Of a stretch of DNA of 64,000 nt, positions 21,569 through 32,562 are shown piece by piece; within the stretch, counting starts at the first letter, position 1, and each line of letters starts with the position of its first letter. The stretch is taken from assembly GCA_036245525.1 (NCBI GenBank), contig BTPG01000004.1, positions 16,807,131 through 16,871,130 of the forward strand, read 5' to 3'. The notes beneath the pieces are model-generated. The model was not told where the DNA came from and did not search any database. It saw only the letters and a program-made list of their open reading frames with translations. A program made the translations under genes and the position numbers. Source of the DNA: Semisulcospira habei (Eukaryota > Mollusca > Gastropoda > Semisulcospiridae).

Positions 21569-24500
21569 AAAATGCTCTTATGGAAAGGCAGGAACTCTGG
21601 AGGAGTGATGGTATTTGTGAGGAAAACGCTAGCCACATTTGTTAAAAACATTGAAGTAAATTACGATAAAACTGTTGTGCTGCGACTACAAAATACGTTG
21701 CTAGGTGTTGATATAGATGTTTTTATGATCAGTACATATGTACCGCCGCACGATTCGTCATTCTACAAAGTATCAGACAATGGCTTCAGTATTGAAACGC
21801 TTAACTCATTCTACCCCAGCACCGAAATCCGCAAATTTTTCCGTTGTCCTCTGAAGACTGCATTGAAGTGCAGGACACGGATCGAGCATGATAGTTCAAG
21901 GGTGATGCCAGAATAGCTGGCATCACCCTTGAATTATCATGGTCGATCCTTATCTTGTTGTGGTGTGGCTGGGGTAGAATGAGTTTTAAACAATGTGTGA
22001 TGAACCTACACGCCAAGTTTGACAATTTTTATCTCATGGTTTGTGGCGATTTAAATGCTCGCAATGCGAAAGACAACGGTGTAATGATTGATGTCAATGA
22101 CCCACTGCAGCCTGATTGTGAGTTTCGAAAAAAAAAATTCTCGACCTGGAGAAAAATGTTTTCGGTTTGACAGTTGATAGAATTTTGTGGCATTTTTTAA
22201 ATCTTTTTGATCTGGCATTTTTGAATGGGCTTTGTTATAAAGGCTTTGATGTGGGCTTCACTTTCATTTCACACTCGGGCAGCAATGTCATCGACTATGT
22301 TGTAATGTCACATGAGCTATGTGCTAGTGATTTTGTGCCGTCATTTGAAATTGGATCACGTATTGAGTCCAACCACATTCCGCTATGAATAGAACTACAA
22401 TCAGCCAATCAGTGTGAACCGGACTGCCACAGACACGGTGACACAGTCGGACTGACAAGCCTATCTGGGACACTGACAAAGAGCGTGATTTTGTGGATTG
22501 TTTAAATTCAGATGCTTCGCTAGAGATGATTACAAGCGCTATTGATGTTATAGAAGATGACACAGGTAAAGCACAACGTTTGTTTGTTGGCACTTTTTTC
22601 GGCTAGCCAGTATACGGTGAAGAGTTGTAAAACTGGGTCAGACATGTGTTAAACTGATTAGTTTGACAAAGAGTGCAGTGTAGCTAGAGTATCAGTTAGG
22701 AAGCTGCTCCGTGTGTTTCGGGTTTCCCGACAGGGAACTGAATGTGTTGCTTACACAGTTTCTACACGCAACTACAAGAAGCTAATTAAGCAAAATAAAA
22801 CAAACTACAAGCGCGATAAAGCAAATCGTTTGTCCATTTATTGCAAAGATCCGAAGCTTTTCTGGAAAGAATTCAAATAAAATAAATAAATCAGAGCATT
22901 AAATAAATAGGCGCTTTATTCAATTGAATATCGGCTCAAAGTCAGACAAGTATCTGGCAAGAGAAGACAGGCTGTCAGTTGTAATATCACCACTGATCAG
23001 TGGCAATACACATTTCAAGCAAGTGTGTAATCCTGATACAGTAACTATAGACAATGGGCAGCCAGAGCACTCAGTAGATCTTAATGATGACTGTATATTG
23101 AATGATCCCATTACAGAGAGAGAGGTAGGAGAAGCTGAACAAAAACTGAGATGTACCAAAGCATGTGGTATTGATGGTGTTGTGGCTGGTATGTTGAAAT
23201 CTGCTGGGGATCATGCAGTGCACTTTTTGACTCCATACTTTAACAAGATTTTTTATGCTGGTGTATACCTTGAAGACTGGGCAAAAGCAATTATAGGGCC
23301 TTTTTTTTTTAAGGTGACAAGGAACTGCCTGATAATTACCGTGTTATCTCACTGTTAAGCATTATCAGTAAGTGTTACGCTTCAGTACTTAACAGAAGAC
23401 TGGTGCTCTGGATGACTGTGGATGCAGTTGTTGAAAGGCATTTGTGTAAACAAGTTGGCAAATTTTATGCTTGTTTCGTTGAAGAAAGCATTTGACTCAG
23501 TTAACAGGAGAGCGCTTTTCGGTGTATTACATAACGCTGGCTTGTGCGAAAAGCTCATTTTTGACTGGAGGGAAGCATGGAATACAGCTACAGCAAGATC
23601 TGATTGAACTGTTTTTACTACTGTTTGCAGACGACATTGCTTTCATGTCTAGTACACCTAGGGGTTTACAAAATCAGATTGATTGTTTAGTACATGCTTG
23701 CTTGAAGCTGGGCCTAATTGTTAATGTTGAGAAGACAAAAGTTATGGTATACAGAAAAGGTGGTGTTTTTTTTTTTTAGGAAGAGCGAAAAATGATACCT
23801 GCGGGGACAAGCACTTGAAGTTGTAAAAGAACATGTCTATCTTGGCTTCCCCATTCACAGCCACGCTTAGCTTCAAGCAAAGCACTGATTACATTGCTGC
23901 AAGGGGTAAAGGAGCTGCTGTTCACTGTGTGAGAACTCTGAATAAGCTTAATTACATGTCAAAGAACACCTTTTTCCATATCTTTGGCACGCAAGTCCAG
24001 TCAGTTTTATTGTACACGACTGAAGTCTGGGGGCTACAGGGTTTTGAAAATATTGAGATAGTACACACTTTTGCTCGCAAACGATTTATGAATGTCCATT
24101 TGAACATTCCAGACAAGTTTATCTATGTTGAAAGAGGTAGATTCCCATTATACGTAAAAAGCTATTTGCGTGTATTGTATACTGGTTGAAGCTGCTGAGA
24201 ATGGAGACTGGCAGATTACCAAAGCAGGCATACAATATACCCCTCAGTATGGATTAGCGTGGTAAACAGTGTTGGGCTTCTAGAGTAAAGAAAACTCTGT
24301 ATGAATGTGATGAATATGGCTTTGGGTATGTCTGGGTGCAACAAGGAGTTGGTTGTGAAAAGGCCTTTTTATCTGCATTTAAGCAAAGATGTATTGATAT
24401 GTTCATGCAGGACTGGTCTTCTTCAGTGTGTAACAGTGACACCTATACAATGTACAGGTCTTACAAGCTAAGTGTGGAAGCTAAAAAGTACTTTGAGTTT

Positions 24501-24982
24501 GGCACTATTAAAGATTTGTCTTGGATTGTTGCCCATCAATGGGAGCGCTTTCAAAAACGTCACTTATCGGGACTCACCTAAACAGTCCTGTTACTGTGAG
24601 GACGTTGTAGAAGACGAGAGACACGTGATTTTTGACTGCCAATTGTATACAGTCATTCGGAACAAGTACATCTTTGAGTATCTCCGTGATTTTCACTCAT
24701 TTCAATATCTTATGCGTTGCAATGACAAAGTTGCAACAAAAAATACTTGGAATATTTGTATGCAATTGAATGAGAATAAGAGGGGGAATATCTAGAGCAT
24801 GTGGCAGATGTAATGGAGGCAGATTTTTAACATTTTGTGAAGCGTGTGCTGATATTATATTTTTGCAACGCTTATATGTAGGCCCTAATCAGCGTGTTTT
24901 ACTGAACATTTTACATGTTTACTGTTCACCTCATGTTAAAGGGGCCAGAGGCCTACAACAATAAACGATTTGACTTTCACGC
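21569..24982 (+). pseudogene. Relic of LINE family L2 (endonuclease to C-terminal domain)
   Basis: Broken open frames on the plus strand line up in order with the L2 element at 11255-14370. Endonuclease pieces lie at 21572-21800 (NSGGVMVFVRK) and 21990-22388 (CGDLNARN, FTFISHSGSNVIDYVVMSHE, RIESNHIPL). Reverse transcriptase pieces follow at 22924-23358 (ACGIDGVVAGMLKSAG, YLEDWAKAIIGP) and 23422-23780 (LKKAFDSVNR, LLLFADDIAFMSSTPRG). Thumb and C-terminal parts are at 23833-24189 and 24336-24800 (CEDVVEDERHVIFDC). Many stops and frameshifts show long decay. It retains the endonuclease N-terminal side that the other copy lacks. The 3' end has CAACAATAAACG just before a (CA)n array. Confidence 0.8.
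21801..21989. mobile_element. Family C element inserted in the LINE relic with TTAA duplication
   Basis: TTAA at 21801-21804 and 21986-21989 flanks an element with ends CTCATTCTACCCCAGC and GCTGGGGTAGAATGAG. The inside carries the shared core, with a shortened centre (GCCAGAATAGCTGGC). Removing it with one TTAA rejoins the LINE frame as IETL followed by KQCVMNLHAKF. Confidence 0.88.
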
Positions 24983-24997
24983 ACACACACAAACACT

Positions 24998-25062
<65 letters not shown>

Positions 25063-25140
25063 CGACACACTCACCATCACACACACACACCGACACACTC
25101 ACCATCATACACACACACATACACACACACTAACACACAC
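24983..25140. repeat. (CA)n microsatellite with CACCATCA interruptions
   Basis: Pure CA at about 24997-25058, then mixed CA with GACACACTCACCATC units. Confidence 0.95.
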
Positions 25141-25188
25141 ACACTAACTTTACATTTCTCATTTATTACAGGGTGCGCATTGCAAGGG

Positions 25189-25189
<1 letters not shown>

Positions 25190-25266
<77 letters not shown>
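25190..25266. repeat. (TG)n microsatellite
   Basis: About 38 TG units. Confidence 0.97.
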
Positions 25267-25270
<4 letters not shown>

Positions 25271-25639
25271 GTGTATAACCGTCTGAAGCCACCCGGCTAT
25301 AGTTACCGGTATAATGGAGGCATTATACGTTACGAGGTAGGCACTTCGGGGTTAATGTCAGTCTATGAATCTATCTATCTTCTTCCTTTTTACGTCCCGC
25401 TGGCACAAATGTGATCGGGGATAGTCTATGAATACACGGTGCTCACATTATCTACACACGGATACACGCATAAGTTTGTAAGACACGCAACACTGCTCAT
25501 GCAGCGTCAGCAAACAACAAAGACGGCCTACGCAGCACAGCGTAAAACTTGGTTGTGATAGCGCAGGTAACTTGACATTGAAACATCGCATTTGGACTAG
25601 TGTAGCCACATTTTGTCATCGTCCCTAGGACAGAAACAG
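25267..25639. other. Interval without recognised feature
   Basis: No coding or repeat signal recognised. Confidence 0.5.
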
Positions 25640-25731
25640 TTAATCCTGTGTGGGTCGGTAGTGGTTTTAGTCGCGATGATTCCTGCCGGAATCATCGCGA
25701 CTAAAACATCTACCGACACCCAAAGGGTTAA
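25640..25731. mobile_element. Family B TTAA fold-back element (92 bp)
   Basis: TTAA at both ends. The palindrome GTTTTAGTCGCGATGATTCC pairs with GGAATCATCGCGACTAAAAC, and the right end is CACCCAAAGGGTTAA. Confidence 0.88.
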
Positions 25732-26079
25732 TATTGATGGCAGAACAAGCAACATATTTCCTGAGTTACGAAAGAATGAGACGTGTTAGACTTGTCATAT
25801 TAGAAGGACTACTTCACTAAGGTGGTGTACATTTATAAATCAGGCTTTCAAGGTGATCAGCGGTCGCGAAAAGTTTCCTGCGGTGAAATGTGAGAAAGCT
25901 CCTCCTTAGGCTTGAATCTGTACAACGGCGACACAGCAGTTTTGAGGACTTATACTGTCTCTCATTCCGTCGCATCTTCAACTGCACGGGACATAGATTA
26001 TCATGGGTCTCTGCAGCCGGAGGCTGCAGGAAATCATGAGAATCTGTCTCTTGCTGAGCTAGATCGAGTCCAGCATTCC

Positions 26080-26190
26080 TCAAAGCAAGCCCCCCGTGGC
26101 AAAGCGTCCTCGGGCCCTCGACAGCCATGCGCGGGCCCACTGCGGCCGTCGTGGGCCCCGAATACCTTTGCATACTGGGGGTGGGAGGGG
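26080..26190. mobile_element. Family A fold-back element
   Basis: GTGGCAAAGCGTCCTCGGGCC at the left and GGGCCCCGAATACCTTTGCA at the right, with CGCGGGCCCACTGCGGCC in the middle. Copy is diverged. Confidence 0.6.
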
Positions 26191-26461
26191 GAGGGGGGTG
26201 TTAATAAGGGAGGTCACGGCTGCATAATTTTTTTATGCTAGCTCGCCATGGACTCTTTTTTTTTTCAGTAGGGAGGCGCGGAATGCTGAAATGCTCTATA
26301 TGCTCACGCCGGCCCTGAAATCACCTTTAAAGGGACTCTATGACGCAGTTCGTACAGGCATTAGCTTTCTACCTTGACGGGTGTATACTCACAGCCTAAG
26401 GACAAAAAGGTAAAGTGCTTCGATATTCTCATAATCAATGGAGTCTGTTATTAACGCATGT

Positions 26462-26655
26462 ACGGCAGTTTGTGTTTTGGAAATAGTTTTAATTCAGCGC
26501 CAAAAAAAAACCAAACATTAAAGGAACATGGATACAGAGGCGTGTCAGCGAGAGACAAAGATCCTCACGAGCACCCGCAGCTGCGAGGACTCATGAGGAT
26601 CTATGTCTCTTGCAGTTGAATAGTGTTTAGGTATTCTAGGCAGTGAAGGGATTAA
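26462..26655. mobile_element. Family D fold-back element, diverged
   Basis: AGAGACAAAGATCCTCACGAG pairs with CTCATGAGGATCTATGTCTCT. The right end is GGCAGTGAAGGGATTAA. Confidence 0.6.
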
Positions 26656-26747
26656 AACGTGAAATTTTCAGTGCATCTGCTAATTGTACGCATTAATTAA
26701 AAATCATTACTAGTTAACACAATGTCGGCGTACCATTTCAGAAAACA

Positions 26748-26834
26748 GATAGACCATGATAGTTCAAGGGTGGTGACCAGCGGAGAAGTACAGGGCACTA
26801 AGCTTTTCAGGCACCTCACTTGAACTATCATGTA
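26748..26834. mobile_element. Family C core remnant
   Basis: ACCATGATAGTTCAAGGGTGG pairs with CACCTCACTTGAACTATCATG. The usual centre is replaced by other sequence. Confidence 0.5.
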
Positions 26835-27010
26835 CCGGGGAGCTGGGGAGCTCAGGTGGTAGAACATTCGACTCTCGCCCGAAAGGTCGCGGGTTCGAGT
26901 CCAGCTGAGGTCAACGTTTGTTCAGTCAGACCCTGTTCGGTGCCCGGTCTTTGCAGTCACATTTGTCGTGGACAAAAGACGCCGTTAAAGTCGTTCTACA
27001 CGGCGTCAAG
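26835..27010 (+). mobile_element. tRNA-derived SINE
   Basis: An A-box-like AGCTCAGGTGGTAG (26849-26862) and a B box GGGTTCGAGTCC (26891-26902) sit at the spacing of a polymerase III promoter. Acceptor-stem pairing is poor, so it is a SINE head and not a tRNA gene. The body continues with GACAAAAGACGCCGTTAAAG. It abuts the family C remnant directly. Confidence 0.65.
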
Positions 27011-27202
27011 GTGGACCAAACTTCTAGAAACTATTGGAAACAGAAGACTGATGTTATGTCTGTGTGTATATCTAACACGTCTAGCTAAAACGTGTGTACA
27101 CGTCAAACATGGTTACCTATTAAATCCGGCCACCATCACTGACCTGAAAATTAGTGTTTTGTAAGATCGAAGTGCGCCATTTTTTTGCTGTCAGCTCGAC
27201 CG

Positions 27203-27325
27203 ATAACCCAATGCGCAAAAGGCCATCGGACCGACGTCGGCCGGCGTTGGCCTGCGCACGGCTGTGCGCGGCCAACGGTGGCCGACGTCGGCCCAAAGAC
27301 CTTTTGCGCATTGGGGTGTTCCTTT
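27203..27325. mobile_element. Family A fold-back element, best copy
   Basis: AACCCAATGCGCAAAAGG pairs with CCTTTTGCGCATTGGGGT. The stem continues through GACGTCGGCC and CGGCCAACG with a GCGCACGGCTGTGCGC centre. Confidence 0.8.
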
Positions 27326-27619
27326 TATGGATGGGATTAGTCGGCGTTGAACTGGCCCTGCTTTCAAAGACGACATTTCACGGTCATTGGCTGTTAAACG
27401 TTTTGGACTTAACGTCTATTGTCCACCACGAAGGCTGATTTCTAAGACAGAGAATTGGGCAGATGGTTGTGAGATCCCAGATGTTAAATATCAACACGCA
27501 TACCACATGTCTTCGGCCTGAGCTTTGATTATTATTTTTTATGTTAATTTGCTGTTGATATGTTGCTTCGTGAACATAGCAAGGTAACATTTTTAAAAAA
27601 TGCGTGTATTTAGACATTG

Positions 27620-27820
27620 GGAGAATAGTGAGGCTAGCCGGGTAGAACAGTACACATACCAAGGTGAATTACTCAGCGCTGGACATTCACACAGTTGTAT
27701 ATATATATGAGATTCTTGTTCTTTCCGTGTGTATTTTTTTGTGGGCTGGCGCCGGATTAGGTGCCTGATAAGAGGGGGCATGGGATCTAAATGTGTGTAT
27801 ATCCAGCGCTGAGTATGTGT
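27620..27820. repeat. Family O inverted repeat
   Basis: GAATTACTCAGCGCTGGACA pairs with ATATCCAGCGCTGAGTATGT. The middle shares GTGTATTTTTTTGTGGGCTGG and GTGCCTGATAAGAGGGGGCA with 34962-35105. Confidence 0.6.
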
Positions 27821-28111
27821 ATTTTGAAAATAGATACAAGGTCGATTTTACATGCGTACATAATTATGATCACACCTCCTCGAAATGTGCTCGCGTGGCT
27901 CGATCTCGCTGCTTATCGAGTAGACGCAGCACATGCGCCGCATGGCTTCAGACCAAGCGCCGACTTCAAAAGCACCCTTTTCGCGACAACATTTAGCCCA
28001 GTATCTCGTATCATAGCTCGTTTCTCTGGACAACTATACTACGGCCCTTCTTCCCTTTTTTATCATATGCTGACAAAAGTGGTTAAATCCACTACATCCT
28101 AAGGCTGATTA

Positions 28112-28285
28112 TTCTAAGTTTCCTTATTGTCCAATGAAGGCTACATTACAGATTACTAGGAACATAGATCTACCATTTGAGTTGAAGGGCAGTGCCAAAA
28201 TAGCTTGGCGCCTTAGGCGCCAAGCTATTTTAACACCCCCTTGAACTAGCACAGTCAAACTAATTTCAAGCAGCTGTGTATCAGG
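28112..28285. mobile_element. Family F fold-back element, copy 1
   Basis: Left TTGTCCAATGAAGGCTACAT, the shared core with GGCGCCTTAGGCGCC centre, and right AATTTCAAGCAGCTGTGTATC. It overlaps the start of copy 2. Confidence 0.65.
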
Positions 28286-28397
28286 ATGCTTATTGTCCGA
28301 TTAAGGCTGCATTACAGACTAGGACATTTAAGTTCAAGGGTGGTGCCAGAATAACTTGGCGCTTCAGGCGCCAAGCTATTCTGCCCCCCCCCCCCTC

Positions 28398-28447
<50 letters not shown>

Positions 28448-28518
28448 ACACACACACCCTTTGAAATAGCATAGTCAAACTAATTTCAAGCAGTTATGTA
28501 TCAGGGTGAAACGGGTTA
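28284..28518. mobile_element. Family F fold-back element, copy 2, with (CA)n in one arm
   Basis: Same arms as copy 1, right end GGTGAAACGGGTTAA. A poly-C and (CA)n array (about 28386-28456) interrupts the right core arm between TATTCTG and CCCTTTGAA. Confidence 0.65.
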
Positions 28519-28546
28519 AGCGAGTTTCCTTCCTCTCACTGCAGGG

Positions 28547-29290
28547 CGTACTAACGCTGAGTTGGTATACCCCACCCTGTGCCTAGGTGACATGCACCAG
28601 CGGCGCCATTGTTGCTATTTTCGCACCTGACCGGTCGCTCGGATTGGTCCTGTGCACCAGATCGATTTAGAGCGTGTGCTCTCTGCGCTTGTAATGAGCA
28701 ATCTCGGAGAAAGAATCACGTGACGTTTCATTGCTGCAAAATAAGATGAATAAAGAATAAACCCTTTCCCATACGCAATCCGGCAATAATGCATCCTTGT
28801 GCTAGCAACACGAAACATTACTCGATTTGGCAGATTTGAAAAATAACTTTTTTCCTCAATGGTGGTGATTTTGCGACATCTGCTTCACTTTGCTGCAGAA
28901 AGCACCGTCGTAGCCGTAGTATGAGAGACGAGAGACGAGTGCAATACAGTGGACTTGATCCAGGAATACGCAAGTTCTGACGGGAATGAACTACCCCTGG
29001 AGACATATCTTTTTCCAGTCATAGGGACACGCCCTCAAACATTTTATGTTCATGGGGGGTAACGCTAAAACCGGAAACGAACCGGTTTTTTTTTTTACTG
29101 CGATCACAATCGTCCGCGGGAACATACGAGACCACACTACAAGTGCAGAAGCCTACCTGCGCGTGCAGTTCTGGTGCACAAGACCTGTCCGAGCGACCGG
29201 ACAGAAGCGAAAGTCGCAGGTGTAATGGCGCCACTAGTGTGTTTAACCTAGGTACAGGGCGAGGTATACCAACTCAGCCGTACTAACCGT
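28547..29290. repeat. 744-bp element with inverted arms of about 130 bp
   Basis: CTGAGTTGGTATACCCCACCC near 28557 is the complement of GGCGAGGTATACCAACTCAG near 29275. Pairing continues through GGCGCCATT, CGGTCGCTCGGA and GTGCACCAGA on the left and their complements on the right. Interior about 475 bp, without coding content. Confidence 0.7.
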
Positions 29291-29488
29291 TGTTACAGTA
29301 CGGGACCCAGCTTGCAGGGACAATGGGTCGCTCAGTATGACAAAACGCTCCTGACGATTTGCAGCCTTGGAAACTGTTGCGAATGCATTTTAAGCACTAG
29401 ACATTTAACGTTTTTATCACAGGCCATCAATCAAAAGCATGTTGTCATGACACGCCATTGCTGAACGGGTAAAACGCACAGTTATCGT

Positions 29489-29722
29489 CCTTAACCGTTT
29501 CTTTACCTGTTCACTGCCCAGAAAAACTGAACACCACCCAGCTTCAAGAGGAATAGATCATCCTGAGCCCCTGCAGTCGCGGGGGCTTATGAGGATCTAT
29601 GTCTCTTTGTGAAGCCACTTTCTATCGATCTTCCTTTCACGGCTGGGGATCTTTAAAGTTGTATTTAGAATGAATGACTTTTAAAACTCACAATGTGCGT
29701 CTACTGGCAGCAAAGGGCGGAA
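29489..29722. mobile_element. Family D fold-back element
   Basis: Left TTCACTGCCCAGAAAAACTG, core GCCCCTGCAGTCGCGGGGGC with CTTATGAGGATCTATGTCTC, right CTACTGGCAGCAAAGG. Terminal TTAA is degraded on both sides. Confidence 0.65.
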
Positions 29723-29918
29723 CCCATTTCATCCTGATACACTATTGCTTGAAATTAATTTGACTATGATAGTTAAATGGTGGTACTAGAATAGCTTGGC
29801 GCCGTAGGCGCCAAGCTATTTTGGCACCACCATTTAACTAAAATGGTTGATCTATCTTATAATCTGTAATCTAACCTTCATAGGACAAAAATAAATCAGC
29901 CTGTATGTAATGGGTTAT
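29722..29918. mobile_element. Family F fold-back element next to the TMEM86 acceptor
   Basis: Left AACCCATTTCATCCTGATAC, right GTATGTAATGGGTTA. The core arms pair almost perfectly, with centre TTGGCGCCGTAGGCGCCAA. Its right end is about 20 bp upstream of the splice acceptor at 29939. Confidence 0.7.
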
Positions 29919-29939
29919 GGCACATTTTGTTTGTTTCAG
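29919..29939 (+). other. Splice acceptor of the TMEM86-like gene
   Basis: CACATTTTGTTTGTTTCAG ends at 29939. The duplicate at 17003-17022 keeps a similar CACATTGCTTTCTCTCAG, which supports a conserved exon boundary in the 5' UTR. Confidence 0.6.
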
Positions 29940-30077
29940 ACGAACCGTTCGTCAGTCCAGTCCTGTAAAGCGGCAGCCGGCCTATCGAGTCCTGGCGAGT
30001 GTCGACGAAGGTTTCCGCACGTCGACGAAGATTAACGAACGCTACCGAGAAATTTCCGACTGCTGTCTATTACGACG

Positions 30078-30746
30078 ATGCCTGATATTCGTCTTCTTCC
30101 GTTCTTCATTCTCGTAGTCATTTACATTGTCGGGGGTAAACCCTATATCCAGCATGAACCACAGACGGTGACTGCAGCCGTCAGCAAAGCCGCTCCGGTT
30201 CTGTACTTGACGGCTTACTTGCTTCTGATGGCAGGTCGAGAGAAACCTGGAAGGCCGTCAACACAAAGACCCCAACATCAGATTGTGGCCATCGGACTTC
30301 TGCTGTCGAGCGTAGGAGACGTGTGTTTGGTCTGGAAACAGTATCTTCCGGGAGCCTCTTTTTTCGGGCTCGCTCTAGCCGCCTACACGCTGGCGTTCTC
30401 GAAGGACGGGAATTCAAGTCCAACGTGGCTGAAGTGTGTCCTCCTCTCCATTGCTGCCGTGTCGTGTTTGATTCTGCTGCCGACCTGCGGCTCTCCAGTC
30501 ACGGCTGCTGGGGTCATTGTGTATATAGCATTACTGAGTATAGTGTCATATAACGCTATACGACGTCACATAGATAAGGGCACGGTTACGTCCCTTTATG
30601 GATTATGTGGAGGAGCGCTGTTCATCACGTCTGACTTTCTAGTGGGGTATTACCTCTTCGTGTCCACTTTTCCGCATAAGGACCTCTGCATCATGGCAAC
30701 TTACTACGCTGCCCAGTATTGCTTCACACTGTCCGTCGCTTCTTAA
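30078..30746 (+). CDS. TMEM86: Lysoplasmalogenase-like membrane protein (TMEM86/YhhN family)
   Basis: TMEM86 proteins are multi-pass ER membrane enzymes that cleave the vinyl-ether bond of lysoplasmalogens, releasing a fatty aldehyde. The frame has 222 codons, close to the usual 220-240. About eight hydrophobic segments are visible (roughly 4-19, 35-52, 69-86, 92-107, 117-134, 140-157, 173-190, 203-219). Family motifs are present: KAAPVLYLTAYLL, SSVGDVCLVW with Asp81, GALFITSDFLVGYYLF with Asp186, and TYYAAQYCFTL near the end. The His often found in the fourth segment is not obvious. The ATG at 30078 lies in an exon starting at 29940, so earlier non-coding exons are likely. The stop TAA lies inside the TTAA where a family B element begins. 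A or B paralogue type is not resolved. Confidence 0.88.
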   Translation: MPDIRLLPFFILVVIYIVGGKPYIQHEPQTVTAAVSKAAPVLYLTAYLLLMAGREKPGRPSTQRPQHQIVAIGLLLSSVGDVCLVWKQYLPGASFFGLALAAYTLAFSKDGNSSPTWLKCVLLSIAAVSCLILLPTCGSPVTAAGVIVYIALLSIVSYNAIRRHIDKGTVTSLYGLCGGALFITSDFLVGYYLFVSTFPHKDLCIMATYYAAQYCFTLSVAS

Positions 30747-30836
30747 CCAGCTCTTTGGCTGTCTGTAGCGGTTTTTGTCGAGGTGATTCCTGCAGGAATC
30801 ACCTCGACAAAAACTGCTACCGACAGCTCTGTACAT
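30743..30836. mobile_element. Family B fold-back element at the TMEM86 stop codon
   Basis: TTAA at 30743-30746, then GCTGTCTGTAGCGG and a palindrome centred on GATTCCTGCAGGAATC with the complementary GCTACCGACAGC arm. The usual AAAGGGTTAA right end is missing, so this copy is right-truncated or recombined. Confidence 0.7.
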
Positions 30837-31006
30837 GCAGCCGACGCAACTGTTTGCAGCACCGGTGGGTGGATGCACAATCGGGTTAATCCATTGGCTG
30901 CCGGGGAATCTGAACGACGCGAAGAAAATCCCAGAAACGCTGACGAGTACAGCTTTAGTAGAGTCATTCCCGAGTCTACAGTCAGGAGGCATGAAAGCCA
31001 GGTAAA

Positions 31007-31915
31007 AACAAGATGAGGATTTCATCCCAAAGTCTACCGTATTGTTCGCAGCTCAGATTCGTTTATCTTTCAAGAACATTCAGTGTTGTTCATATTTTTA
31101 GGATTATTATGCTGATCCATTTCCCTCCTCTCTAAGCCAACCTAGGATCAACACACACGTCGGCGCACACAAATAAAGACGGACACACGGCGCTTCCTGC
31201 CATTAGTACGCTCTGTGGGCTCATGTAGCGACAGGAATCCATCTCCTTCTACTCTAACCCACCCTTTGATCCACACACACTGCCACACAAAAATAAAGAC
31301 GGACACACGGCGATTCCCGCCACTCGTAAGCTCTGTGGTCTGGTGTAGCATAGCTATTCTGAAGAAAAATAATAGCACGACCAGCGAAATGACGTCACTT
31401 GAAGCTTCACGTCATGGCATCATTAATCCCACGACGCCGTGTTCGTAGTGACGACTCGATGTTATACGTCACTCATCGCAGTACTAACATTTGACGTATC
31501 AGAGGATCAACTTCTCTTTTTTCTTGCTGATTTTCATGCATAGGGCTTACAGGGCACAATTTTGACCTAATCTCACCCCAGGGCCAGGACAAACAGCAGG
31601 CTTATGCAAACACTGTTTATGAAAAATCATGCGGGTATTAATGAGAAGATAGTGGGGGGGGGGGGGGAGGGGTTCGTAAAAGAAAAATTAAAGTTATGTT
31701 AGCTGTTTTACAAATGACTCCGAAAAAGTGGTAGAGAAAATTGTCTGATTTTCACGCTTAGGGCATACAGGTCACAATTGACCTAACCATACCCGACAGC
31801 CGAGACAACTATTGGCTTATGTAAATACCGTATACAAAAAATCATGCGATTATTAATGCGAAGAATGTTTTTTTTTTTTTCGTAAAAAAGATTCAGTTGT
31901 TTTAAGATTTAAAAA
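31007..31915. repeat. Left arm of a 27-kb-spaced inverted duplication
   Basis: The arm reads AAACAAGATGAGGATTTCAT at its outer side and is repeated in inverse orientation at 57920-58660. The frames 31215-31448 (plus) and 58218-58517 (minus) give nearly the same translation (PSPSTLTHPLIHTH, KTDTRRFPP), which is only a marker of the repeat. The inner part is partly duplicated in tandem (31505-31680 and 31735-31900). Confidence 0.75.
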
Positions 31916-32045
31916 AATAAGAAAAATTACGGACTCCAGTGTGGATCAACCGGAAATACGGCCGTCGGGCTGAATGAGGTAAACGACGGTGATTTTTGGT
32001 TTTTAAAAATTCGATGTCGCTTCATTTCAAAATATATACTGTCCA

Positions 32046-32101
32046 GCAAATGTGTTTCCGGTGATTCCAAAAATGTAGCATTTCCAAAATGTTGCATTTC
32101 T
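32046..32101. mobile_element. Family K fragment
   Basis: GTGTTTCCGGTGATTCC, AAAATGTAGCATTT and TGCATTTCTTTTGCTTGTC match family K. Confidence 0.5.
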
Positions 32102-32381
32102 TTTGCTTGTCAGTATACATATGACAGGCTTTTAGAAATTATTTTTATGTAAGCGCAGATGGCGTTGCCCCATCTGATCAGTATCAATATGTTCTCTTTG
32201 GGGAATTTGCCCTAGGGGACTTGGGTGGGGTTAACTACTATTTTAGTTCTTCGGGTCACCATGGGCGGCCCCGCGGGTTCAGTTTCTTTTCTTTATTCTG
32301 TGGCTTAGGTTTCCGTCTTTGCTTGATTTTGTGTATGCTTCTGCTTGCTTACCGTGACTTTTTAATTAATGTATGTGTGCT

Positions 32382-32384
<3 letters not shown>

Positions 32385-32465
<81 letters not shown>

Positions 32466-32517
32466 CGTGTGTGTGTGTGTGTGCGTGTGTGCGTGCGTGC
32501 GTGCGTGGGTGTGTGCA

Positions 32518-32562
<45 letters not shown>
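32385..32562. repeat. (TG)n/(TGCG)n microsatellite
   Basis: Long TG array with GCGTGCG interruptions; a further TG/GC-rich stretch lies at 32697-32765. Confidence 0.97.

Noticed and set aside
26835..26910. tRNA gene with A and B boxes
   Set aside because: The acceptor stem does not pair well and the sequence continues into a SINE body, so it is a tRNA-derived SINE head.
31148..31448. Possible small protein-coding gene conserved with 58218-58557
   Set aside because: The similarity spans non-coding flanks and both strands equally, so it reflects the inverted repeat and not selection on a protein.
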